From Rubellicoccus peritrichatus (GTDB taxonomy: Bacteria; Verrucomicrobiota; Verrucomicrobiia; Opitutales; Cerasicoccaceae), in the NCBI RefSeq assembly GCF_033100135.1, contig NZ_CP136920.1:3219001-3283000 (forward strand): DNA of 64,000 nt, in the 5' to 3' direction. The notes under the pieces are model-generated. The model ran no database searches and was not told the origin of the DNA. It saw only the letters and a list, made by a program, of their open reading frames with translations. A program made the translations under genes and the position numbers. Positions 37,007 through 46,648 of the stretch are shown here, in pieces (the first letter of the stretch is position 1; every line of letters begins with the position of its first letter).

Positions 37007-38419
37007 ATGGCGAACGATCTACCTGAAGACTCTCCAACGTGGAAAGACTCCGTATTCAGCATGCGGGCTTGGCATGGTTACGTCGTGTTTTTTATTGGTG
37101 CGGTTTGTTCAGGGCTGGGAGCACTTTTCTTCGCAGTTATGGACCGCTACTCGGGCAACCTGTTAGATTGGATGGGAGGTTCCGCCCGTTACCTTGTCTT
37201 TCTTATTATACCTGGCGGCCTGACCTTGATCATTTGGTTGCGTGACAAATATTTTCATGGCACTGACGGAACGGGGATTCCTCAAACCATTGCGGCTTTG
37301 AAAATGGGCGAGTGCCCGGCTCGGGGTGGCTGCTTGTCCATGCGAATAGCCATTGGTAAAATCATCCTCACGACGATGGGGCTCTTTTCCTTTTTGTCGA
37401 TGGGGCGCGAAGGACCTTCTGTGCAGCTTGGAGCATGCTTCATGCATTTGACGACCAAGTTCCACAAGTTTCCTCAGCATCTGGTTCAGCGCGGTCTAAT
37501 CCTTGGCGGTGGTGCTGCCGGTATCGCTGCTGCCTTTAACGCACCTGTTGCTGGCATTGTTTTCAGCATGGAGGAAATTGGACGTTCCTTTGATAAGCGC
37601 AGTATGGGAACGATTGTCAGGACGGTGATTCTTGCCTGCATTGTATGTGTTTTCGGACTCGGTAATTATTTCTTCTATGGCGATATTAATGCTGGTCGCA
37701 ATCCACTGCAGTTTACAAACCTGCTTCAATGGGCCAGTGTCATCATTGTTGGTGTCGTCGGTGGTTTACTTGGCGGTTTATTTTCCACCGTTTTACTTTG
37801 GACGACTCCAAAGATCGCCCGTTTGCTCAAGACACATAAGATTCAAACTGCGGTCGTGATCGGATTGTTGATCGCCCTGATATCACTGATCTCCGGTGGG
37901 GCTTCTTTGGGGAGCGGCTACGATGAGGCGAGGGCGATTATTCTCAACGGCAGTCCGGACTATGTAGAAACACTTTCTCTGGAAGATCAGCAAAGACTCC
38001 AGAGGGATCATGAAAAAGTTACGCCGATGTATCCTGTATATCGGGCGGCTGCCACTTTTCTTGTTTTAATCACGAGTATTCCGGGTGGGCTTTTTGATCC
38101 ATCGTTTTCTGTTGGTGCTGGAATTGGGCAATACCTTGCACCGCTGTTTGCATGGACCGGCGTGGGGACACAAGGTATCGTGTTGTTATTTATTGTGTCG
38201 TACTTTTCCGGAGTTGTGCAGAGTCCGATGACCTCTTTTATTATTTTGATCGAGATGACGGGAGCCGTTATGTTTGCACTGCCTTTGGGCTTTGCTGCGA
38301 TCATTGCTTATGAAATGTCGCGTCTGGTTTGTCCAAATGCGCTCTACGAGGCCCTGGCTGAGAAGTTTCTTGCTGCCAGTAGCTGCCAAAATGAATCTGG
38401 AGGGAAAACGAAGCATTAA
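37007..38419 (+). CDS. ClC-family chloride/proton antiporter, no CBS domains
   Basis: This 470-residue polytopic protein has the four ion-binding signatures of ClC: GTDGTGIPQTI (in place of GSGIP), GREGPSVQLGA with the gating glutamate, GGLFDPSFSVGAG for GxFxP, and a conserved C-terminal Tyr region. FSMEEIGRSF holds the inner proton-transfer glutamate, so H+/Cl- exchange is expected rather than a channel. The GTGIP variant changes the residue that helps select chloride, so another anion is possible. It is followed 37 bases later by a second ClC gene. Confidence 0.9.
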   Translation: MANDLPEDSPTWKDSVFSMRAWHGYVVFFIGAVCSGLGALFFAVMDRYSGNLLDWMGGSARYLVFLIIPGGLTLIIWLRDKYFHGTDGTGIPQTIAALKMGECPARGGCLSMRIAIGKIILTTMGLFSFLSMGREGPSVQLGACFMHLTTKFHKFPQHLVQRGLILGGGAAGIAAAFNAPVAGIVFSMEEIGRSFDKRSMGTIVRTVILACIVCVFGLGNYFFYGDINAGRNPLQFTNLLQWASVIIVGVVGGLLGGLFSTVLLWTTPKIARLLKTHKIQTAVVIGLLIALISLISGGASLGSGYDEARAIILNGSPDYVETLSLEDQQRLQRDHEKVTPMYPVYRAAATFLVLITSIPGGLFDPSFSVGAGIGQYLAPLFAWTGVGTQGIVLLFIVSYFSGVVQSPMTSFIILIEMTGAVMFALPLGFAAIIAYEMSRLVCPNALYEALAEKFLAASSCQNESGGKTKH

Positions 38420-38456
38420 GCCGTAGTTTTGCTCTTTTGCGACTTCGCATTGTTTT

Positions 38457-40280
38457 GTGAAGTGCATTTACCGTATTGTGAAAAACTTCGTCGACAGATT
38501 TCCCGATTGGTTGCGCAAGCGTTTTACGGATGGTCAACGTTTTCTGATCCTCTGCATTGCAGCGGGTGTTCTTTGTGGACTGGCAGCGGTCGCCTTTCAT
38601 CTCTCGATTCACTATACCTTTGATATGGTCTGGGAGTGGGCCCGTCATCAAGGAAAGTGGTTCTGGTTTGTCATGCCGCTTGCTCCTGCAGTCGGCGGTC
38701 TAATCGTGGGCATTATTTTGGCAAAGCTGGCCCCCAATGCAGCAGGTAGCGGTATTCCGCAAACCAAGGCGGCATTTTATAATGACTTTGGTGTCATCAA
38801 GTTCCGGGAAGGTGTCTATCGATTTGTTCTTGGGACGATCTTTATTGGCTTTGGTAACTGCCTGGGTCGCGAGGGACCAACGGTTCATATGTGCGCCGCG
38901 ATTGCTTCAAAGCTCGGCCAGCTCTTCGGTTTGGCCAAGGCCCGCATTCAAGCCATGGTGCCGATTGGTATGGGGGCTGGAATTGCAGCTGCCTTTAATG
39001 CACCGCTTTCCGCCATCACATTTGTTTTTGAAGAACTGCTTGATGATTTCAGCACAAAAGCGCTCGGCGGTTTGGTTGTGGCTGTTGTCATTGCTGCGGC
39101 AATATCACGAATTATTCTGGGTGAAGATCCCGTTCTAACGATTCACATCGGTGATGATATTACGACGGCTCCGTGGATGCTGGTTTCGATTCCTCTAGGC
39201 CTCGCATCAGCTTTTATTGGACATGTTTTTGTGGTCATTCTGTTAAGAGCCCGTGCGAAGTCTAAGGCCTTCAAGGGGGTTCCGGTCTGGTTGAAACCTG
39301 CTGCTGGAGGACTTGCCGTTGGTGTTATTGCAACGATTGCCTTTGCCTTGACCAGTTTGCTCGGCGAAGCACAGAACGGTGTTTTTAGTATTGGCTACAA
39401 CAGCTTGTTAGTTGCTTTTGAAGGGCAGTTGGTTCTAGGAGTTCTGCTTATCCTCTTTGTCTTCAAGTTTGCCGCCACGCTCATCAGTTACTCAACAGGA
39501 GGCAGTGGCGGGCTTTTCTCTCCGACCTTGTTTCTTGGAGGTATGCTTGGCGGAATATTTGGTGTCGCCATGGTTTGGACTCACGAAAACTTTGGTGGTT
39601 TTATTTTGGAAGAACCGAACCAGGTTGTCGGTGGTTGCGTTCTCTTGGGAATGGGAGCTTTATTTGCCTCGATTGTGCGCTGCCCGTTTACTTCGTTGCT
39701 TATCATATTTGAGATGACCCGGAATTACTCGCTTATTCTACCGCTGATGGCGGGGAATATGATATCCTATTTTGTGTCAGCACAATTGCTCAAAGTCCCG
39801 CTTTATAATTCTCTATTGCTTCAGGATGGAATCAACCTGCGCAAGCTACCGGCTTATCAGGGGTTGCAGGATTATCGAAATCTGCCTGTCAGTACAATTA
39901 TGACATATGATGTCATCACAGTTGATGGCACCTTGAGCTCGGCAGCAGTCTTGGAAAGGATCATCGATGGCAAACAACACCATGGTTATCCTGTCACGGA
40001 TGCTGAAGGAGCGCTTTATGGCATGGTCATGCATCACGAGCTGGAGGAGTTCCGCGAGGCAGGTAACGAAGATTCGCTTATAACTATTCTGGCTCACCAG
40101 AAAGTCATTTCGACAAATCCCGACATGTCGATTCGTGCTGCTGCTAATCTCCTTATCCGCGAAGATGTCCTGCAAATTCCCGTGGTTAGCCCCAAGGACG
40201 AGAAGAAGCTACTAGGTATCCTGACTTTACATGATATCGCTCGCCAGCAAAATGCTGCCAATGAGCAAATGGGGCGCTAG
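38457..40280 (+). CDS. ClC-family antiporter with C-terminal CBS pair
   Basis: The 607-residue protein has a ClC membrane domain (about residues 20-440) and two CBS domains (about 470-600; PVSTIMTYDVITVDG and VISTNPDMSIRAAANLLIRED). Signatures are AAGSGIPQTKAAF, GREGPTVHMCAA, FVFEELLDDF and GGLFSPTLFLGGMLG, so both the gating and the inner glutamate are present. CBS pairs usually bind adenine nucleotides and adjust transport. The start is a GTG at 38457; the gene probably shares a transcript with the preceding ClC gene. Confidence 0.9.
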   Translation: MKCIYRIVKNFVDRFPDWLRKRFTDGQRFLILCIAAGVLCGLAAVAFHLSIHYTFDMVWEWARHQGKWFWFVMPLAPAVGGLIVGIILAKLAPNAAGSGIPQTKAAFYNDFGVIKFREGVYRFVLGTIFIGFGNCLGREGPTVHMCAAIASKLGQLFGLAKARIQAMVPIGMGAGIAAAFNAPLSAITFVFEELLDDFSTKALGGLVVAVVIAAAISRIILGEDPVLTIHIGDDITTAPWMLVSIPLGLASAFIGHVFVVILLRARAKSKAFKGVPVWLKPAAGGLAVGVIATIAFALTSLLGEAQNGVFSIGYNSLLVAFEGQLVLGVLLILFVFKFAATLISYSTGGSGGLFSPTLFLGGMLGGIFGVAMVWTHENFGGFILEEPNQVVGGCVLLGMGALFASIVRCPFTSLLIIFEMTRNYSLILPLMAGNMISYFVSAQLLKVPLYNSLLLQDGINLRKLPAYQGLQDYRNLPVSTIMTYDVITVDGTLSSAAVLERIIDGKQHHGYPVTDAEGALYGMVMHHELEEFREAGNEDSLITILAHQKVISTNPDMSIRAAANLLIREDVLQIPVVSPKDEKKLLGILTLHDIARQQNAANEQMGR

Positions 40281-40748
40281 CCCAAAGTCATCCATAGAAG
40301 GTAAGCTTTCCTGCCCAGGGTGTTGTCATGCATAGAGTGCTCACTCAGCATTGCGCACTCAGCGTTCAGCGTTCATAACTTGACTGTCAAAGAACGTTTA
40401 CCGTCCGGTGATAAGCTCTCGTCGAGTGCAACCTCCAGCTTTTGTTCGTCTAATCGTTTAAGACTTGGGCGGTCCCACACTTGCGCACCTGGGCAAGCGT
40501 GGCTGATTTCTCGGAGCTATGAACAGCTCCTGCGACGACAGCCGAAAAACCACTCGTGGAAAAGTCTTCCTCACATTAACCTGGTCCTTGATTTAGATAC
40601 TGAATCGAGTCCGACCCCGCCGAAGCAGAATCGCATGATGGAAAACCGTTAATCACCATTCGTGTTTTCGGACCAAGTCTTTAGGGCGGTTTGTATATTC
40701 GATGTGTGTTCATGCCACCGATTATAACACACCGAAAGAATCCGTCAA

Positions 40749-40829
40749 TTGATCGGTTTGATACCTTTGATCTGTTTGATCATTTGGATCATTTAGTTCC
40801 CTTTGATCGTTTTGATATATTGGATTAAA
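40749..40829. repeat. Nine tandem 9-base units, consensus TTGATCNNT
   Basis: The units read TTGATCGGT, TTGATACCT, TTGATCTGT, TTGATCATT, TGGATCATT, TAGTTCCCT, TTGATCGTT, TTGATATAT and TGGATTAAA, end to end with no gap. On the minus strand each unit would encode three residues of the type (N/T)DQ. The array is intergenic and no ORF of convincing quality uses it. Confidence 0.8.
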
Positions 40830-40867
40830 GGAGTTGCTGAAATGAGTGAAGACAGCTGCAACAAAAA

Positions 40868-40890
40868 GCCTCCGCAAATAATGCGGAGGC
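40868..40890 (-). terminator. Rho-independent terminator of the secreted esterase gene
   Basis: GCCTCCGCA (40868-40876) and TGCGGAGGC (40882-40890) pair perfectly around AATAA. On the minus strand the stem is followed by TTTTTGT. It is 54 bases after the stop of the gene ending at 40945. Confidence 0.88.
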
Positions 40891-40944
40891 CTTGTCGGGG
40901 TGAGCAAAGGAGATAAAGTATGTCTCCAGGAAATTCAGTGGGTG

Positions 40945-43900
40945 TTAGTCAACATAAAGGATCAACTCATAGTCGGCGAAAGTCGCCTGAGCGGTTGCGG
41001 AGCCACTGCTGACAAAGAGGCCGACTTGGATGTCGTTTGCGAGCCCGTTGAGTGTGACAACATCTGCCTCTACAAAAGTCGAACCATCGGAAGAGATCGC
41101 GACGCTTATGTGGTCACCTTGTCGTTCAAGCAGGACCCAGGCATTCGGATAATCATAAGTGTCTGCTAGTGTGTTCCAGTCCAGTATTTCCCCTGTGCTA
41201 AGCCGAGAGGCAGCTTGATAGGCATTGCCGGAGTTCGTGGCGATGGCCACGACTCTTGAATCTGCATCCAATGACTCGCGCAGTATCAAACCAGCCTGTG
41301 GTGTGCTGCCACCCGATAATGTGCGGACATTAACCAGCGCCTGGAAGTCACCACTGACAACCTCGATTTCGGAATAAACACTGTCAGCCGTTCCTGCCAA
41401 ACCGGCCGCTGAACCATTGACTTCCCATTCACCATTTTGCAGTATTCTGCTATAGCCGGATGCCGCCACGCCAATCGGGTTGGTCGTTAACCCGCCCGAA
41501 GTAAGGTCGTTGGCGATTGAGGTATCAAGAGGAGCTGCAGCTGAAACAGCCTGACTGCTCACAGTTCCAGCCAATTCCAGCGTATTGATGAAAACGAACC
41601 CAGTGCTGTCGGAAGCGTGCAAGCCAAGAACAATGGTGCCATTTGAATCAGGCTGAATGCCATTGAAAGTAATCGTCTGGTTGGTGTTGTTTTCGGCATC
41701 CAGTGTTAAGGTGGTCGTTCCGATTGTATATTCGCCCACGGCATCCGTTGAATTCGCTGATGCGAAAATCGTAATGTCATAAGTAGATTGTGCATCCAGA
41801 TTTTCCAGAGTCAGCTCCGCCAGATTGCCAATGTTAGTGAAGAATGAATCGTAAGTCGCATTGTCAGGGTGGAGCCCTGTGTTCTGTGCTCCAGTTGTAT
41901 TACGGCCTTTGAAATCATCTGTTACGCGGATGCCGATGCCGGTTGCATTTCCATCTGTGTCGATGGCATCTGTCACACCGTCATTCACTCCAAAGTAGCG
42001 AACCAGATTCCAGTTGCCAGTTGAGGGTGTTGCTTGACTGCCAAAGTCAAAGAGGACTTGTTGTGTGGCTGGAGGGGGAGGGGGCGGAGCCAGCTGTGTC
42101 AGCTCAACAACATTGAGGAACACTCTTCCAGCTTCACCTGAGGAGATACAGTGTAACGCTATCTTGCCGGAGCTGTCCGGAGCGATATTGGTAAAGGTGA
42201 CCGTGTTGTTTGCATTGTCAGCGGCATCGAGTGTCAATGTTGTAGAACCAACAGTATAAGCACCGACTCCGGAATTGTTTGCATCAAACGCCGCCGATGC
42301 AAATACCGTGATGTTATAATTTAATGAAGGATTGAGACCTTCGAAAGTTACTTCACCGGCTTTATTGAGATTTGTATGGAATGAATCATTCGTCGCCTGA
42401 TCTGGGTATAGGTTTGTTCCAACGGACCCGGTTGTGTCACGACCCCTAAAGTCATCCGTGATGCGCAAGTCAAACGGCGTTGGGTTGCCATTTATATCCG
42501 TTGCATCCAATACCGTTTCATCAAATCCGGAATAGCGAACCAGGTTCCAGTTCCCGCTGGATGGAAGGCTTTGCGTTCCGAAATCATATCGCACCGTTAA
42601 CTGTTCTGGTGGTGGTTGATTGTTGACGGTGATGGTTACTGAGTCGGAACTGTTTAATTCTCCATCACTTGCAGACAACTGAAGCACATAGGAGCCTTCG
42701 ACGGAGAAGGTTGCCGTTGTTACTGCCATATTAGCGTCTCCAAAAGTGACCATGCCGGGACCGCTGATGGTACTCCACGTTGTTGTCAGTGTGGAGTTGT
42801 CCGGTAAACCATCATCCGAGACAGTGCCGTTAAGCGAGGCTCCATTGGCAAGCAGAACGGTTTGGTCTACGCCTGCATCGACAACGGGCGCGGTGTTGAC
42901 GGGTTGTTCGGTCACGGTAATCGTCACTGAATCGGAACTGCTCAGCACACCGTCGGTTGCGGTTAATTCCAGCTCATACGTGCCAGTTGCCGGGAAGGTC
43001 ACTGTCGTATCGACAGCGTTGGCATCTGCGAAAGTCACCGTTCCTGGGCCGCTAATTTGAGTCCATGTCGATGTGGGAGTCGGGTCTCCAGGTGCCAGTC
43101 CGTCGTCGGTGACGGTTGCATCCAAAAATGCTCCGTTGCCAATGATGACAGACTGATCAGGGCCGGCGTCTACGGTTGGTGCACTATTGACTGGTGGGCC
43201 GGTATAGGCTTCCTGAACGAGGATACCACAGAGCAAGGGACTGTTTTTGACCACATGCATGCGCACATCAAGTGTGCCATCATTGATCGTAACACGAAAT
43301 GAACGATCAAGCGCAACATTCCTTTCCACATGAGCCCGCACATCGAAATCGTTTAAGACACGATATCCCTCAATATAATAATCTCCAATTCGATTGTTGA
43401 TGGCGTTGTTAGGGTTAACCATTTTGAGGGTGACGACATACTCTCCATTTGGCAGAACAATATCTCGCCAATACACTGAGCCACGCGGGAAGTAACCCTT
43501 TTGGTAAATTGTCGAATCGGAAGTATTTGTAACCGTGGTGTTACCGGTATGACGCCCACCACCAAGGAGGAAGCCTGCCTGATTGTCGGCCACATACTGC
43601 GTGCCATCCGAGGCAAGATACGCATCGCCACCGCAGTTGATTCCAAGGACACCGGGGCCGGCAACGGGGACTGATTCTTCTGTAACGATGACAGTTATTT
43701 CGTCATAATCGGTTAGTAGCGTGTCGTCGGCAGTCAGCCTAAGCACGTAAGTTCCTTCACTGGAAAATGTGGCTGTGGTGTCAACTGCATTGGCATTAGC
43801 AAATGTAACCGTTCCCGGGCCGGAGACTTTTGTCCATTGCAGGTTTGCTGCGACCGGAAGACCATCATCACCAAGTGCTGCGTCAAGATCGACGGTGTTG

Positions 43901-45369
43901 TTTGGCATCGAAGTCAACAGATCCGAGCCAGTAAGAACGCGCGGTGCTTCGTTAACCACTGGATCGATTTTAGTAACGTAGAATATTTGACGCCGTATGT
44001 TTCCTGAAACATCAGATGCAGTTATGGTTAGGCGGTTCAAGCCATCAACCAGGGGAACATCCGCCGACCAAGAGTCTGTGCCAGTGGCGGTTCCACTTTG
44101 ACCGCGATCTGTCTCCCAAGTCACGGAATCGAGTGCTGTTTCATCGGAAGCAGTTCCGCTAAAGGTCAGGACCGTTGATTCGGTGCTGATTGCAAAATCG
44201 CTATGAGCCGGGCTTGCTGTTATCAGTCCCGGTGGAACTGCGTCGCCAGTAGGTATTGAGTAATCAACCTCGATGCTCTGGCTGAAAACTGTGTATCCTG
44301 CTTCAGGTCTGTCGGCGTCTTTAGGGTTAAATTCGTAGTAGGGATTTGTTGGGTCAAAGGACCAACCTTTGGCAATGATGCTGGTGTTGCTTTTGCCTGA
44401 AGAAAGTGGGATATCTGTTGCAGACCATTGATAGGTTCCGGATGCGTTGCCGGTCTCTGTTACTGTCCCTGCTTTCTGAGACCAGGTCACTTCGAAAACC
44501 TGGGCGCGTTCATCTTCCATAATCCCGGATACATCAAGATCGCTTCCGATGCTGTATTCGGTGATTCTTAGCAAGGGGGCTGGCTGGTGAGCCTCATTGA
44601 GGCGTTGCTGCATTAACCACTCATAGAGATCAAAAATGCTTCCAGATCTTGGAGCAACTGAATGGCCTACATTATGGAAAAAAGTGAATATAGGTGAAGC
44701 GCCCAGTTCACGCAACTTATCGACTCTGGCAATTGTTGTGCCCGGTGGCTTGACTCTTTTATCAGCCGATCCATGAAAAAACCACATGGGAACATGTTTT
44801 ATGGATTCAGCGCCATTCGCGTTGCCGGCAGCCGCAAAGAAATAGGCAGCCGCAAATTTGTCAGGTTGCGCGATCAAATGCTTCCAGGTTCCGAGACCAC
44901 CCATTGACATACCACCGATGTAGATGCGATCTTCGTCAATGTTTGGAAATTCGGCTATGACTGAATCAATCAAGTCTATTAGAAGCGTCTTTACTGGCTC
45001 ACTTTGCCAGTGTTGGGGCCCCTGCGGTTCCTGAGGAATAAGCACGAAGGAAGGTTGCAGGGCCTGCTGTTCGTCATCGGCGAAATACATACCACCGATA
45101 CCGTGATCACTCATCTGAGTGATGTTATTCCCATTTCCTGCACCCAGTCCATGTAAGTGAATTATCAGAGGATACTTTTTTGTCGTATTACTGGGATCCT
45201 GTCCCTTCGGCTTGAAGATTCGATTGGGCATGTTTTTCGTTTGCGGATTATTGTCCGGGTCAAAAAGACGTGCTTCGAAGTCGTCAATCGAAACGGCAGC
45301 GAACGTTTGAGCGAAAGTATGCACAAAATACGCTACGATTATCGCGATGGATATTCTTTTGTTTCTCAT
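40945..45369 (-). CDS. Giant secreted multidomain esterase (alpha/beta hydrolase, PKD-like, malectin-like)
   Basis: The 1474-residue protein has a signal peptide ending near FAA (residue 25). An alpha/beta hydrolase domain of the PHB-depolymerase/feruloyl-esterase type (about 30-270) has Ser155 in GMSMG, Asp203 in GSADK and His236 in NVGHS. PKD/REJ-like beta-sandwich repeats follow (phrases WTKVSGPGTVTF, WTQISGPGTVTF, WSTISGPGMVTF), then a malectin-like domain (INCGGDAYLASDG onwards). Two tandem modules of about 150 residues follow, each starting VRYDFGTQS or LFDFGSQAT and sharing NWNLVRY, and a C-terminal concanavalin-like domain. The domains suggest an extracellular polysaccharide or ester-linked side-chain substrate. 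The first ATG is used. Confidence 0.82.
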   Translation of the reverse strand: MRNKRISIAIIVAYFVHTFAQTFAAVSIDDFEARLFDPDNNPQTKNMPNRIFKPKGQDPSNTTKKYPLIIHLHGLGAGNGNNITQMSDHGIGGMYFADDEQQALQPSFVLIPQEPQGPQHWQSEPVKTLLIDLIDSVIAEFPNIDEDRIYIGGMSMGGLGTWKHLIAQPDKFAAAYFFAAAGNANGAESIKHVPMWFFHGSADKRVKPPGTTIARVDKLRELGASPIFTFFHNVGHSVAPRSGSIFDLYEWLMQQRLNEAHQPAPLLRITEYSIGSDLDVSGIMEDERAQVFEVTWSQKAGTVTETGNASGTYQWSATDIPLSSGKSNTSIIAKGWSFDPTNPYYEFNPKDADRPEAGYTVFSQSIEVDYSIPTGDAVPPGLITASPAHSDFAISTESTVLTFSGTASDETALDSVTWETDRGQSGTATGTDSWSADVPLVDGLNRLTITASDVSGNIRRQIFYVTKIDPVVNEAPRVLTGSDLLTSMPNNTVDLDAALGDDGLPVAANLQWTKVSGPGTVTFANANAVDTTATFSSEGTYVLRLTADDTLLTDYDEITVIVTEESVPVAGPGVLGINCGGDAYLASDGTQYVADNQAGFLLGGGRHTGNTTVTNTSDSTIYQKGYFPRGSVYWRDIVLPNGEYVVTLKMVNPNNAINNRIGDYYIEGYRVLNDFDVRAHVERNVALDRSFRVTINDGTLDVRMHVVKNSPLLCGILVQEAYTGPPVNSAPTVDAGPDQSVIIGNGAFLDATVTDDGLAPGDPTPTSTWTQISGPGTVTFADANAVDTTVTFPATGTYELELTATDGVLSSSDSVTITVTEQPVNTAPVVDAGVDQTVLLANGASLNGTVSDDGLPDNSTLTTTWSTISGPGMVTFGDANMAVTTATFSVEGSYVLQLSASDGELNSSDSVTITVNNQPPPEQLTVRYDFGTQSLPSSGNWNLVRYSGFDETVLDATDINGNPTPFDLRITDDFRGRDTTGSVGTNLYPDQATNDSFHTNLNKAGEVTFEGLNPSLNYNITVFASAAFDANNSGVGAYTVGSTTLTLDAADNANNTVTFTNIAPDSSGKIALHCISSGEAGRVFLNVVELTQLAPPPPPPATQQVLFDFGSQATPSTGNWNLVRYFGVNDGVTDAIDTDGNATGIGIRVTDDFKGRNTTGAQNTGLHPDNATYDSFFTNIGNLAELTLENLDAQSTYDITIFASANSTDAVGEYTIGTTTLTLDAENNTNQTITFNGIQPDSNGTIVLGLHASDSTGFVFINTLELAGTVSSQAVSAAAPLDTSIANDLTSGGLTTNPIGVAASGYSRILQNGEWEVNGSAAGLAGTADSVYSEIEVVSGDFQALVNVRTLSGGSTPQAGLILRESLDADSRVVAIATNSGNAYQAASRLSTGEILDWNTLADTYDYPNAWVLLERQGDHISVAISSDGSTFVEADVVTLNGLANDIQVGLFVSSGSATAQATFADYELILYVD

Positions 45370-45761
45370 TGTTTGGATTATTATAAAGCTGGTTGGTTAG
45401 TGGGATTAATCGTTTAGCTGTTTCTTACTGAGTGATTTCTCTTCAATGCATTACGCTGAGAAAAATGTTTTGGATGTGGGTTTGAGCGAATTCCTTTTGC
45501 AGTTCAGATAATCCGAATGCATCAAGAGCAGAATAAGCGCACCACACATCAAAAGTAGTGTATGGACAACCGATCGTGGTACTAAACCATTTGAATCTTT
45601 GATTTGATACGTTCTATTAAAATGCCAATGGATCGCCGTATCTCTGATCAGTGCTGGCGATAGCAGTGCAATACGATGCTTCAGGCCATGAGCGGCGCAA
45701 TTAGCCTTTTACAATGTTTTAACGAAAGGGTTTTAACTTTCTTTTATGCTGCAGTTCAGCA
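45370..45761. other. Intergenic region upstream of the esterase
   Basis: These 392 bases lie between two minus-strand genes. They should hold the promoter of the esterase and the 3' end of the methyltransferase transcript. I see no gene, no long repeat and no clear terminator. Confidence 0.5.
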
Positions 45762-46481
45762 TTACTTATGTGTCAGCTGCAGTAATGTTCCGCTGCCTTG
45801 AATGACGGCGTAGTCGACATCAATCATCCGGCTTTCAATACCCTGGTCCAGCAATTCTGAACGAAGTTCCTTCAGCTGAGGATACTCTTTCGTATCTGTT
45901 CCAACGAGAGGGTACAGTCGGACATCTCTGGCCACGCGACATAGTTCAATCAAACTATCACGATGAAAAGCATAATCCAGTCGGTCGGAAAACAGAAAAA
46001 GAAAGTGGCCACACAGAGCCAGGTCGAAGGTGTTGTCTTCGAACGAAAGTTTTGGAAGGGTTTCTGCCAGGTAACGTCCGGATTGATATTGAGCTTTGTA
46101 GTCAACCAGGAACTTCTCGGTCGCTCCCCAGCGCATTTCTGCAAGTTCTTCCAATGACTTGAATGTCGTTTTGACGAGATAGTCTTGCTTGCCACGAATG
46201 GAAGCCATGACCATGTCAAAATCCTCTTTTGCTCTTGTATGCGCTGCGGTTGGATCGAGCGCATAACAGGGATCAATCGCGGTTACTTTTGCACCGAATA
46301 TTGATGCCTCTGAGGCGAAACTTGATGTTCCGGCGGCAACGTCCAGGATTTGTTTGTTAGAATAATCCGATGTCGAGAAATTGAAAAAGCATTCGTACTC
46401 TTTCAGGCGTCTTCCGAAGAAAGCGATATGGTCAAAATGAACAGCTGGTGCATTTTCCTGAGAATCGGATTTCTGGCTCAT
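45762..46481 (-). CDS. Class I SAM-dependent methyltransferase
   Basis: The SAM-binding signature is visible as QILDVAAGTSSFASEASIFGAKVTAIDPC (motif I core ILDVAAGTS and acidic ID of motif II). The post-motif SFEDNTFDLALCGHFLFLF corresponds to motif IV. The substrate is unknown; proteins of this kind often carry names from uncharacterised families. The open frame starts with a GTG at 46499; I use the ATG six codons later, but neither has a good ribosome binding site. It is divergent from metH, so the 27-base site at 46622 may also affect it. Confidence 0.78.
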   Translation of the reverse strand: MSQKSDSQENAPAVHFDHIAFFGRRLKEYECFFNFSTSDYSNKQILDVAAGTSSFASEASIFGAKVTAIDPCYALDPTAAHTRAKEDFDMVMASIRGKQDYLVKTTFKSLEELAEMRWGATEKFLVDYKAQYQSGRYLAETLPKLSFEDNTFDLALCGHFLFLFSDRLDYAFHRDSLIELCRVARDVRLYPLVGTDTKEYPQLKELRSELLDQGIESRMIDVDYAVIQGSGTLLQLTHK

Positions 46482-46621
46482 GTTGATGGGATTCTTCACG
46501 TGGCTTTTTTCAAGGCAAGAGGCTTTATCGGCGCTTGCCTGCCAATAGGAGTATGAACATTCATCAGTTGAACAGATTCCAATGCTGTGTTTGTCTACAA
46601 AAATGGAATTATCGCTTGAAA

Positions 46622-46648
46622 CATATCAACAAATCAGGATATATTGAT
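46622..46648 (+). promoter_or_regulatory. Candidate methionine-cycle operator at the metH start
   Basis: The site begins CATATCAACAAATCA and continues GGATATATTGAT. It is identical at 24 of 27 positions to the site upstream of the MTHFR gene (36886-36912). It has dyad character (ATCAA and TTGAT at the ends, ATATC and GATAT overlapping). It ends five bases before the metH ATG, so a bound regulator would block translation-proximal transcription or the ribosome binding region. Confidence 0.72.

Larger units (their letters stand above)
40281..40944. other. Long intergenic region between ClC and esterase genes
   Basis: These 664 bases lie between convergent genes. They contain a short CAGCGTT-type repeat near 40346-40377, an open frame of 110 codons at 40320-40652 without recognisable family, an 81-base array of nine 9-base units at 40749-40829, and the esterase terminator at 40868-40890. 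I see no supported gene. Confidence 0.55.

Noticed and set aside
40595-40625. tRNA-like GAGTCCGACCCC sequence
   Set aside because: No stems or CCA end can be formed and there is no match to tRNA-Ser outside a few bases.
40749-40829. CRISPR-like array
   Set aside because: The units are 9 bases with no spacers, so this is a tandem repeat. No cas genes are in the window.
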